A stretch of 64,000 nt of DNA from Streptomyces sp. NBC_01408. GTDB taxonomy: Bacteria > Actinomycetota > Actinomycetes > Streptomycetales > Streptomycetaceae. A model generated the notes under the pieces. The model saw only the letters and a program-made list of their open reading frames with translations, was not told where the DNA came from and did no database searches. The translations under genes were made by a program, and so were the position numbers. The stretch spans positions 4,681,501 to 4,745,500 of the forward strand of contig NZ_JAPEPJ010000001.1 in the NCBI RefSeq assembly GCF_026340255.1. The letters run 5' to 3'. Shown here in pieces: positions 43,201-50,242 of this stretch (its first letter is position 1; every line of letters starts with the position of its first letter).

Positions 43201-43239
43201 GAGGGGGCTGCCCGTCCCCCCGGACCGGGCAGCCCCCTC
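43201..43239 (-). terminator. Strong hairpin between modA and modBC
   Basis: GAGGGGGCTGCCC and GGGCAGCCCCCTC form a perfect 13 bp stem with a 13-base loop just after the modA stop. No U run follows on the minus strand. It could partially terminate or stabilise the modA message, giving more binding protein than transporter. Confidence 0.6.
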
Positions 43240-43252
43240 GGAGTGCGGAACG

Positions 43253-44071
43253 TCAGGCCTGCTGGAAGCCCGCGTCCTGGAGGATCTTCTGCGCCTCCGG
43301 GGTGCTCAGCCAGGCCACGAACGCGGCGGCGGCGTCGGCGTTCTTGGACTGCTTCAGCGTGGCGGCCGGGTAGGAGGCCACCGCGTTCTGCTCGTCCGGG
43401 ATCTCGACGGCGACGACCTTGTCGCCGGACTTGGCGGAGTCGGTCTTGTAGACGAGGCCCGCGTCGGCCTCGCCCAGCTCGACCTTGCTCAGCACGGCGC
43501 GTACGTTCGGCTCCTGGGAGACGGGCTTCACCGTGACGCCCTGCTTGTCCAGGATCTCCTTGCTGTACCGGCCGACGGGGACCTCGGGCGCGGCGAGCAC
43601 GACCTTGACCTTGGTGTCGGCGAGGTCCTTGAGCTCGTCGATCTTGAACGGGTTGCCCTTGCCGGCCGCGATGACCAGGCGGTTCTTGGCGATGATCTTG
43701 GCCTCGCCGGTCTCGGCCTTCAGCCCGTCCATCGTCTTGGTGTCGGCGGTGACCAGCGCGTCGGCCGGCGCACCCTGCTTGACCTGCGCGGCGAGCTCCT
43801 GCGAGCCGGCGAAGGAGAAGGTGACCTTCGTCCCCGGGTGGGCCTTCTCGTACGCGGCACCCGCGGTCTTGAAGACGTCGGTGAGGGAGGACGCGGCGAG
43901 GACGGTCAGGTTCGCGGCCTTGGGCTCGGCGGAGGCCGGGTTCGGGGCGCTCGCGGAGGAGTCGGCGGCGGGCTTCTTGTCGTCGCCGTTGCCGCACGCG
44001 GTCAGCGGCAGGAACAGGGCAGTGGTCAGAACGGCGGCAGCGGCACGGCGGCGGTTCATGGTCGCGGACAT
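43253..44071 (-). CDS. modA: Molybdate-binding lipoprotein ModA
   Basis: This 272-residue lipoprotein has a signal peptide ending in the lipobox LTAC, so the mature protein is anchored by Cys26. The substrate-binding fold is typical of ModA: LTVLAASSLTDVFKTAGAAY at the start of the mature domain, then FAGSQELAAQVKQGAPADAL, and near the C-terminus ADAGLVYKTDS. These are the segments that bind the oxyanion. It hands molybdate (or tungstate) to ModBC encoded just downstream. GAGGAG lies about 10 bp before the ATG. Confidence 0.93.
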   Translation of the reverse strand: MSATMNRRRAAAAVLTTALFLPLTACGNGDDKKPAADSSASAPNPASAEPKAANLTVLAASSLTDVFKTAGAAYEKAHPGTKVTFSFAGSQELAAQVKQGAPADALVTADTKTMDGLKAETGEAKIIAKNRLVIAAGKGNPFKIDELKDLADTKVKVVLAAPEVPVGRYSKEILDKQGVTVKPVSQEPNVRAVLSKVELGEADAGLVYKTDSAKSGDKVVAVEIPDEQNAVASYPAATLKQSKNADAAAAFVAWLSTPEAQKILQDAGFQQA

Positions 44072-44262
44072 GAGCGGAGTGCTCCTCGGTCGGGTCGGCG
44101 GCCGGCCGGGTGCCGGTTCGCGCGGTGGTGACCCGCGCCGGTGACGGGCGGAGCGGGTGGGGACGTTCGGTGGTGCTGAGCGGGTGGCGTGGGGACCGCG
44201 CCCGCACGTACGAGGGACGGTGCGGGCGGCGAAGCGGGGACGGCGGGTCGGGCCGTCCTGCC

Positions 44263-44658
44263 TCAGGTGCGGTCGATGTGCACGCTGGTGGACTTCACGC
44301 GGGCGGTGGCCTGCATGCCGACCTCCAGCCCGAGCTCCTCGACGGCCTCACGCGTCAGCAGGGAGACCAGCCGGTGGGGACCCGCCTGGATCTCGACCTG
44401 AGCGGCCACGTCGCCGAGCGTGACGGCCGTGACGATGCCGGGGAAGGCGTTGCGTGCCGAGGTGTAGGGCTCTCCGTCCTCGCTGTGGGCGCCCTGGCCC
44501 ACCTCGATGGAGAACGTGGCCAGGTCACGGCCGTTGATCAGGCGTCGGCCGGCTTCGTCGCGATGGGTCACGACCCGGCCGGCGTCGGCCCAGCGGCGCG
44601 CGGTGTCCGGGCTGACGCCCAGCAGGCGAGCCGCCTGTCCGATGGTGTAGGACTGCAT
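44263..44658 (-). CDS. Helix-turn-helix plus TOBE regulator, ModE-like
   Basis: This protein of about 131 residues has an N-terminal excisionase/MerR-like helix-turn-helix (YTIGQAARLLGVSPDTARRW) and a C-terminal molybdate-binding TOBE domain (FPGIVTAVTLGDVAAQVEIQ, then AVEELGLEVGMQATARVKST). The combination points to a molybdate-responsive regulator of the modA-modBC genes immediately downstream on the same strand. The ATG at 44658 is chosen because the promoter predicted upstream would start transcription right there. A TTG at 44667 is the alternative. Confidence 0.85.
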   Translation of the reverse strand: MQSYTIGQAARLLGVSPDTARRWADAGRVVTHRDEAGRRLINGRDLATFSIEVGQGAHSEDGEPYTSARNAFPGIVTAVTLGDVAAQVEIQAGPHRLVSLLTREAVEELGLEVGMQATARVKSTSVHIDRT

Positions 44659-44665
44659 GTGCGAC

Positions 44666-44695
44666 AAGGTAGGGGTAGCTGTCCCGCATTTGCAA
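44666..44695 (-). promoter_or_regulatory. Promoter giving a leaderless ModE-like transcript
   Basis: On the minus strand TTGCAA (44690-44695) and TACCTT (44666-44671) are 18 bp apart. The ATG at 44658 is 7 bp past the -10 box, so transcription should begin at or within a base or two of the start codon. Confidence 0.45.
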
Positions 44696-44792
44696 TTCTC
44701 TTGGGATGATCTGCATGGCAGGTGCTAAGCACGTTGTCGCATCTGCCAAAAGTCATTCCGTTCTCACCGGTCCGCCTCGCTAAAGTCGGAGC

Positions 44793-45194
44793 ATGGCTGA
44801 TGAGGTAACGGGAACGGGCGCGGGAGCGGATGCAGGCACGGTCCGGGTGGACGCGTGGATCTGGTCCGTGCGCCTGACGAAGACCCGCTCGACCGCGGCG
44901 ACCGCCTGCCGGGCGGGCCATGTGAAGGTCAACGGGGAACGCGCCAAGCCGGCGCAGGCCGTCCGCGCGGGTGACGAGGTACGGCTCTTCCACGCGGGGC
45001 GCGAGCGGATCGTGGTGGTCCGGCGGCCCGTGTCCAAGCGGGTGGGCGCCCCGGTCGCCGCGGAGTGCCTGATCGACAAGAGCCCGCCGCCGCCGACCCC
45101 CGTGGAGGCCGCCGTGGTCGGCACCCGCGACCGCGGCGCGGGCCGGCCGACCAAGCGCGAACGCCGCGAGATCGAATCCCTCCGCGGCCGCTGA
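44793..45194 (+). CDS. S4-domain RNA-binding protein (HSP15-like)
   Basis: This 133-residue protein has an S4 domain in residues about 18-80: RVDAWIWSVRLTKTRSTAAT, then ACRAGHVKVNGERAKPAQAV, and VRAGDEVRLF. A basic C-terminal tail follows (GRPTKRERREIESLRGR). This matches the HSP15/YlmH-type group that binds stalled 50S subunits with attached tRNA, though the exact role in actinomycetes is not settled. The gene stands alone between the mod and dha groups. Confidence 0.88.
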   Translation: MADEVTGTGAGADAGTVRVDAWIWSVRLTKTRSTAATACRAGHVKVNGERAKPAQAVRAGDEVRLFHAGRERIVVVRRPVSKRVGAPVAAECLIDKSPPPPTPVEAAVVGTRDRGAGRPTKRERREIESLRGR

Positions 45195-45202
45195 CCCCGA
45201 CC

Positions 45203-45240
45203 CCCCCTCCCCGCCCCCACTGCGCCGGCCGGGGAGGGGG
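45203..45240. terminator. Hairpin between the S4 gene and dhaM
   Basis: CCCCCTCCCCG (45203-45213) and CGGGGAGGGGG (45230-45240) form an 11 bp stem between converging genes. It probably serves as a terminator in both directions. Confidence 0.6.
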
Positions 45241-45267
45241 TCCGGCTACGGTCCTGGCGGACCCGGC

Positions 45268-45675
45268 CTAGCCCTTGCGGTAGGAGTACGCCTCGGTCGC
45301 GGCCGCTTCCACGGCGGCCAGCGGGGCTCCCGCGGAGGCGGCGACCACCGCCGCCACCGCGCCCTCCACGAAGGGTGCGTCGACCAGGCGGGACCCCGGC
45401 GGCAGTTCGTCCTCCAGCAGCAGCGCCTTCACCGTCAGCACCGAGCTCCCGAGGTCCGCCAGCAGCGCGACCCCGGCGCCCCCGTCCGCCTCCCGCGCGG
45501 CCGCCACGATCCGTTCCGCACTCGTGCCGAGGCCGCCGTCGGCCGTTCCGCCCGCCGCGGTCACCGGGGCCACGGGTCCGCCCGCCGCCAGGCCCCGCGC
45601 CAGTGCCGCGACCGACTCCGCCACCTCGGCGCTGTGCGACACCAGGACGATCCCGACCACGCCGGCCCCCGTCAC
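45268..45675 (-). CDS. dhaM: PTS-dependent dihydroxyacetone kinase, phosphoryl carrier DhaM
   Basis: This 135-residue protein matches the EIIA-Man-like DhaM domain, with the phosphorylated histidine in IVLVSHSAEVAE (His14) and the dimer-interface GVALLADLGSSVLTV. It accepts phosphate from HPr of the PTS and gives it to ADP bound in DhaL. It is the short, single-domain form, lacking the HPr and EI-like extensions of the E. coli protein. Its GTG start overlaps the dhaL stop as GTGA. Confidence 0.9.
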   Translation of the reverse strand: MTGAGVVGIVLVSHSAEVAESVAALARGLAAGGPVAPVTAAGGTADGGLGTSAERIVAAAREADGGAGVALLADLGSSVLTVKALLLEDELPPGSRLVDAPFVEGAVAAVVAASAGAPLAAVEAAATEAYSYRKG

Positions 45676-46367
45676 AGGGCACCGTCCGCCGCGTCCGCAC
45701 TGTCCGCCGCGTCCGCCGCGTCCGCCGCGTCCGCACTGTCCGCCGCGTCCGCACCGTCGGCCGCATCCGCCGCATCCGCCGCATCCGCGAGCGCCCCCAT
45801 CAGCAGCGCCGACGAGGTCGCTCCCGGATCCTGGTGCCCGATGCTGCGCTCGCCCAGGTAGCTGGCCCGGCCCTTGCGTGCCCGCAGGGGCACCGTCGCC
45901 CGCGCGCCCTGGTCCGCGGCCGCCCCGGCCGCCCGGTACGAGGTGCTCAGCGCGCCCACGCCCGGTACGAGCGCGTCCAGCATCGTCTTGTCGCCCGGGG
46001 CCGCTCCGCCCAGCTGCGCCACCGCCCCCACCCCCGCGTACAGGGCCTTGCGCAGCTCCTCGTCGGACACCTCGGCGGCGTCACCGAGTTCCTTGCCGGT
46101 GCGCCGCAGCAGCGTTCCGTACAGCGGGCCCGACGCCCCGCCGACCGTCGAGATCAGGGTCCGCCCCGCCAGTTGCAGCACCGCGCCCGGTGACTGCGGC
46201 GCCTCCGCGTCCAGGGCCTTCCGTACGGCCGTGAAACCGCGCAGCAGGTTGCTCCCGTGGTCGGCGTCCCCGATGGGGGAGTCGAGCTCGGTCAGATGGT
46301 CCGCCTCGCGCTCGACCGCGGCCGCAGTGGCCGTCATCCAGCGCCGGAAGAACTCTGTGTCACGCAC
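45672..46367 (-). CDS. dhaL: Dihydroxyacetone kinase ADP-binding subunit DhaL, with repeat tail
   Basis: This subunit of about 231 residues has the nucleotide/Mg2+ site IGDADHGSNLLRGF near the N-terminus and the GGASGPLYGTLLRR block. The last 38 residues are a low-complexity tail of ADAA/DSADAA units made by imperfect GTCCGCCGC-type repeats, which normal DhaL lacks. The GTG at 46367 is chosen because AAGGAG lies 5 bp upstream. It passes phosphate from DhaM to DhaK-bound dihydroxyacetone. A mobile element separates it from dhaK. Confidence 0.9.
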   Translation of the reverse strand: MRDTEFFRRWMTATAAAVEREADHLTELDSPIGDADHGSNLLRGFTAVRKALDAEAPQSPGAVLQLAGRTLISTVGGASGPLYGTLLRRTGKELGDAAEVSDEELRKALYAGVGAVAQLGGAAPGDKTMLDALVPGVGALSTSYRAAGAAADQGARATVPLRARKGRASYLGERSIGHQDPGATSSALLMGALADAADAADAADGADAADSADAADAADAADSADAADGAL

Positions 46368-46404
46368 CGGATCTCCTTGCCTCGCCTTGCCTCGCATCGC
46401 CTAG

Positions 46405-46561
46405 TGCTGTGACCGTAAAGGTTTGCCGGGTCGCGCCGCCCGGCACGGCACCTCGCCGCGTTGTCGGACCGCGCCGGTACGTCCAGTACGGGTCGCGGCC
46501 CTCCGCCTTGCGATGCACCGCACCGGACGACGCGACCCGGCAAACCTTCCCGGCCACAGCA
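46405..46561 (-). mobile_element. MITE-like element, copy 3 (second family), between dhaK and dhaL
   Basis: The element is flanked by CTAG on both sides (46401-46404, 46562-46565). Its ends TGCTGTGACCGTAAAGGTTT and the complement TGCTGTGGCCGGGAAGGTTT (read inward from the right) match at about 30 of 34 positions, and the inverted repeat continues with GCCGGGTCGCG. The core keeps GCAAGGCGGAGG and CGACAACGC of copies 1 and 2. It encodes no transposase. It widens the dhaK-dhaL spacing to about 194 bp and puts a strong hairpin in the message. Confidence 0.88.
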
Positions 46562-47566
46562 CTAGCGTCCCCAGCGCAGCGCCGCCGTCTGGACGGGCGC
46601 GTCCCACAGCCGCAGCAACTCCTCGTCCACGCGGCACAGCGTGACCGAACAGCCCGCCATGTCGAGGGAGGTGACGTAGTTCCCCACCAGCGTCCGCGCC
46701 ACCGGCACGCCGCGGGCACCCAGCAGGTGCGCGACCTCCGCGTGGAACCCGTACAGCTCCAGCAGCGGCGTCGCCCCCATCCCGTTGACGAGCGCGAGCA
46801 CCGGGCCGTCGGCCGGACCCACCTCGGCCAGCTCCTCCAGCACGGCCCCCACCGCGACCTCCGCGATCTCCCGCGCCGGCATCATGGGACGCCGCTCCCG
46901 GCCCGGCTCGCCGTGGATGCCGATCCCCAGTTCCAGCTCGCCGTCGGGCAGTTCGAAGGTGGGGCTGCCCTTCGCGGGCGTGGTGCAGGCACTGAGCGCC
47001 ACGCCGAAGCTGCGCGAGGACGCGTCGACGCGCCGGGCGATCGCCGCCACCCGTTCCAGGGGCGCCCCTTCCTCGGCGGCCGCCCCCGCGATCTTCTCCA
47101 CGAACAGGGTGGCCCCGGTGCCGCGCCGCCCGGCCGTGTACAGGCTGTCGGTCACCGCGACGTCGTCGTCGACCAGGACCCGTTCGATGCGCAGGCCCTC
47201 CTCCTCGGCGAGCTCGGCGGCCATCTCGAAGTTGAGCACGTCCCCCGTGTAGTTCTTGACGACGAACAGCACCCCCTGCCCGGAGTCCACGGCCCCGGCC
47301 GCCCGCAGCATCTGATCGGGCACGGGCGAGGTGAACACCTCCCCGGGGCAGGCGGCCGACAGCATCCCGTACCCCACGAACCCGGCATGCAGCGGCTCGT
47401 GCCCGGACCCGCCCCCGGAAACCACCCCGACCCGTCCGCCGTCCCGCGCGTCCCGCCGTACGACGACCCGCCGCTGCACGTCGACGTCCAGCTCGGGGTG
47501 GGCGGCCGCCATCCCCCGCAGGGCGTCGGCGACGACCGTCTCCGGACTGTTGATGAGCATCCTCAT
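46562..47566 (-). CDS. dhaK: Dihydroxyacetone kinase substrate-binding subunit DhaK
   Basis: This 334-residue subunit has the N-terminal GGGSGHEPLHAGFVG block and VLFVVKNYTGDVLNFEMA. The active-site histidine that covalently holds dihydroxyacetone as a hemiaminal is in LGIGIHGEPG. With DhaL and DhaM it makes dihydroxyacetone phosphate from dihydroxyacetone. The ATG follows AGGAGA at 5 bp spacing. The TAG stop lies within the CTAG bordering the mobile element, so the protein end is intact. Confidence 0.93.
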   Translation of the reverse strand: MRMLINSPETVVADALRGMAAAHPELDVDVQRRVVVRRDARDGGRVGVVSGGGSGHEPLHAGFVGYGMLSAACPGEVFTSPVPDQMLRAAGAVDSGQGVLFVVKNYTGDVLNFEMAAELAEEEGLRIERVLVDDDVAVTDSLYTAGRRGTGATLFVEKIAGAAAEEGAPLERVAAIARRVDASSRSFGVALSACTTPAKGSPTFELPDGELELGIGIHGEPGRERRPMMPAREIAEVAVGAVLEELAEVGPADGPVLALVNGMGATPLLELYGFHAEVAHLLGARGVPVARTLVGNYVTSLDMAGCSVTLCRVDEELLRLWDAPVQTAALRWGR

Positions 47567-47955
47567 GGGTATCTCCTGGTGAGTGACAGGTGACTCTCTG
47601 AGTAATGTCCGCGCAGGTCAGACGCCTGAAAGCAGGTCCTGGCGGCCCTGCTGCCGACCTCTGGCCGCATTCGATGACGCGCCGTCAGTCTATGAGCCGG
47701 CCGCGCACCGGTACCGCTGACGGCCGCGGCGCGTATCGGCGCTGACGCCCCCCTCCTTCTTTTCATAAGTTGAACTGCTTCCATCGAGCCAATAGGGCAG
47801 AAAAGGCGCATAGAAGACTGGAACCCAGAAGGATGGAGGGCCGATGACAACGTTGCTATCTCATTAAGAATTCACTTCTTGACGATGTTCGCGGCGCCGA
47901 GTTGACTCCCTCTATCCGGCCGCAAAGACACGGCCTCATCAGGGGGGTTTACATC
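47567..47955. other. Divergent promoter region of dhaK and the sugar-binding gene
   Basis: This 389 bp stretch lies between divergent genes and is clearly more AT-rich than its surroundings at 47755-47900. TTGACG at 47879-47884 and TTGACT at 47901-47906 are candidate -35 boxes for the rightward gene. AAGAA-TTCAC-TTCTT at 47866-47880 is a short dyad that could be an operator. An 8-codon frame with a nearby GGAGGG (ATG at 47844, stop TAA) might be a leader peptide, but it is too short to trust. No other gene is apparent. Confidence 0.4.
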
Positions 47956-49053
47956 GTGAATACACATCTGGGTCGTGCGGTCGTTGCTGTCGCCGCTTCC
48001 GCGGTCACCCTCTCGCTGGCCGCCTGTGGCGGCGCGGAGGGCACCGACGGAGGAGCGGCCGGGCGTGACGCGGTCAGAGTCGGCCTGCTCCTGCCGGAGA
48101 ACGGGACCGCACGCTACGAGAAGTTCGACAAGCCGCTGATCGAGAAGGAGGTCGGCAAACTCACGCGCGGCAAGGGCGAAGTGGTCTACGCCAATGCCAA
48201 GCAGGACGCCGCCCTGCAGAATTCCCAGGTCGACGAAATGATCGCCAAGAAGGTGAACGTCCTCATCATCGACGCGGTCGACGCCAAGGCCATAGCCGGC
48301 GCGGTCAAGAAGGCCAAGGAGGCCGGTATTCCGGTCGTCGCCTACGACCGGCTCGCCGAGGGCCCGATCGACGCCTACACCTCCTTCGACAACGAGGACG
48401 TCGGCAAGGTCCAGGGCATGGCGCTCCTGGAGGCACTGGGCGACAAGGCCAAGGACAGCCAGATCGTCATGGTGAACGGTTCGGTCACCGACCCGAACGC
48501 CAAGCTCTTCAAGTCCGGCGCGCACTTCGTCCTCGACGGCAAGGTGAACATCGGCAAGGAGTACGACACCGTCGAGTGGAAGCCGGAGAACGCCAACGCG
48601 AACATGGCGGCCGCCCTCTCGGCGCTCGGCAAGGGCAAGATCGCCGGCGTCTACTCCGCCAACGACGGCATGGCGGGCGGCATCATCGCCGCCCTCAAGG
48701 CCGCCGGGGTCACGGCCCTCCCCCCGGTCACCGGCCAGGACGCCGAACTCGCCGGTGTGCAGCGGATCGTCGCGGGCGAGCAGTTCATGACCGTCTACAA
48801 GCCGTACGCCCCCGAGGCCGCGGCCGCGGCGGAGATGGCCGTGGCGCTCGCCCAGGGAGAGAAGATCGACGGGATCATCAACCAGATGGTCGACAGCCCG
48901 ACCACCAAGGGCGTGCCGTCGGTGCTCATCCCCGGCGTCGCCCTGACCAAGGCCAACGTCAAGTCCACGGTGGTCGACGACGGCGTCTACACGGTCGCCG
49001 AGATCTGCACCGACAGGGTCAGGGCCGCGTGCGAGGAGATCGGCCTGAAGTAG
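47956..49053 (+). CDS. Sugar-binding ABC lipoprotein, XylF-like
   Basis: This lipoprotein of about 365 residues has a signal peptide ending in the lipobox LAAC (mature N-terminus at the cysteine). A type-I periplasmic binding fold follows: VGLLLPENGTARYEKFDKPL, then VNVLIIDAVDAKAIAGAVKK and GIPVVAYDRL. SANDGMAGGIIAALKA lies in the hinge region. This is the D-xylose/multi-sugar ChvE/XylF subfamily. No permease or ATPase gene accompanies it, so it is an orphan in this window. The GTG at 47956 follows AGGGGGG at 8 bp. Confidence 0.88.
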   Translation: MNTHLGRAVVAVAASAVTLSLAACGGAEGTDGGAAGRDAVRVGLLLPENGTARYEKFDKPLIEKEVGKLTRGKGEVVYANAKQDAALQNSQVDEMIAKKVNVLIIDAVDAKAIAGAVKKAKEAGIPVVAYDRLAEGPIDAYTSFDNEDVGKVQGMALLEALGDKAKDSQIVMVNGSVTDPNAKLFKSGAHFVLDGKVNIGKEYDTVEWKPENANANMAAALSALGKGKIAGVYSANDGMAGGIIAALKAAGVTALPPVTGQDAELAGVQRIVAGEQFMTVYKPYAPEAAAAAEMAVALAQGEKIDGIINQMVDSPTTKGVPSVLIPGVALTKANVKSTVVDDGVYTVAEICTDRVRAACEEIGLK

Positions 49054-49257
49054 CAAGGCCAGGGCGCCGGTAGCCCGGTACCCCGCCAGTACCCCGGTAT
49101 CCAGGTATCCCGACTCCCTTCCGCTCCGTCGCTGTGAACTGAATCACAGCGGCGGGCCGTCACGGTTCGCCGGTGCGCCGTGTCTCGATGGGCAGCCGAA
49201 GAGAGGAGCCGCCTGTGATGCCGGGGTACCAGCGCCCGCGCGTGGTGGGGGTGGGCC

Positions 49258-49511
49258 ATGACTGAGGACGCCCTCACCGGGCACCGCCGGTCGAACGTGT
49301 CATCGACGCCCCGATCGAGGACGTGTTCGCCTGGCTCACCACGACCACGAACTACACCGAGTCGCCCCTGATCCTGCGCTGCCGCCTGACCCGGCACGGC
49401 GAGTCCGCACCTTACGGAGTCGGCGCGGTGCGCAGCCACCTCTGGCTGATCGGCTGGTTCCGGGAACGCATCACCCGCTACGAAACCCGCAGCCGCGGCG
49501 GAGCGTGCTGA
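49258..49511 (+). pseudogene. Frameshifted, truncated SRPBCC gene remnant
   Basis: A reading frame beginning ATG ACT GAG GAC at 49258 breaks after about ten codons. The family-like sequence VERVIDAPIEDVFAWLTTTT continues in another frame from about 49291 to the TGA ending at 49511. The second frame looks like the N-terminal part of a SRPBCC (START-like) ligand-binding protein, stopping after about 70 residues, where normal members are about 150. A short truncated frame (49215-49265) overlaps the remnant by ATGA. The locus is probably a decayed operon end. Confidence 0.6.
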
Positions 49512-49586
49512 ATCCCCCGGCCCGCCTACCCGTCGCTGCTGCGCAATTCGGTGGTCGCCCCGGCCGTCGGCCCGTAGCATCCGGCC

Positions 49587-50210
49587 GTGAGCGAGAACGA
49601 GATGGGCAGCGAGCGCGATGACGCGGACGCAGGGGCCGACGCGGACGTGGCGACGGGCAGGGTGCCGTGCTGGCGGGGGAGGGCAGTCGCCTTCGCGCCG
49701 CTCGACGTCGACGACGCCGAGCTGATGCACGGCTGGCGGTCCGACCCGGTGGCCGCCCACGAGATCGGCCTCTGGCCGCGTTCGCTCTCGGCGCTCCGCG
49801 AACGGCTGGAGCGTGACCGGGACGATCACGACCGGGACGACTTCCTCGTCCTGCTCCCCGACGGCACCCCGATCGGCCACATCGCCCTGGTCGACCAGGA
49901 CATGGTCGACGGGACGGCGGAGGTCCTCCTGATGATGGACCCCGGCTACCGGGGCCGGAGTCATGGCACCGACGCGCTCGACGCGCTGACGGACTTCGCC
50001 TTCGGTGAACTGCCCATGCAGCGCCTCCAGGCAGTCACCCACACCACCAACACGGCCGCGCTCACCGTCCTCGCCAGGGCCGGGTTCGTCCAGGAGGGCA
50101 TACGCCGCTCCGCCTGTCTGCACCGCGGACGCCGGCTCGACGTAGCGGTCCTGTCGCTGCTCCGCGGCGAGTGGGAGGCGCTGGCACGCCCCAGGTCCTG
50201 GGACGCCTGA
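49587..50210 (+). CDS. GNAT acetyltransferase, RimJ/RimL type
   Basis: This 207-residue single-domain GNAT has the core VAFAPLDVDDAELMHGWRSD. The acetyl-CoA loop is in MMDPGYRGRSHGTDALDALT, and the family ending is RAGFVQEGIRRSACLHRGRR. These match ribosomal-protein or small-molecule N-acetyltransferases. The N-terminus carries an acidic DADAGADADVA stretch that is probably disordered. The GTG start at 49587 is the first plausible one. No operon partner is evident. Confidence 0.88.
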   Translation: MSENEMGSERDDADAGADADVATGRVPCWRGRAVAFAPLDVDDAELMHGWRSDPVAAHEIGLWPRSLSALRERLERDRDDHDRDDFLVLLPDGTPIGHIALVDQDMVDGTAEVLLMMDPGYRGRSHGTDALDALTDFAFGELPMQRLQAVTHTTNTAALTVLARAGFVQEGIRRSACLHRGRRLDVAVLSLLRGEWEALARPRSWDA

Positions 50211-50242
50211 CACAGCACCAGCGAGCGTGTCTCGGACACCGC

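Noticed and set aside
6408..46561. The elements as guide RNA (omega RNA or HEARO-like) carriers
   Set aside because: No TnpB, IscB or IsrB gene is present, and the terminal repeats with target duplications fit a cut-and-paste element better.
46360..47593. Several short frames reading through copy 3 (KAEGRDPYWTYRRGPTT-like peptides)
   Set aside because: They translate the conserved core of a non-coding element and recur at every copy, so they are false genes rather than a small-protein family.
50207..50224. ACACAGCACCAGCGAG after the GNAT gene as another element end
   Set aside because: Only about eight bases match the second-family end, which could be chance.
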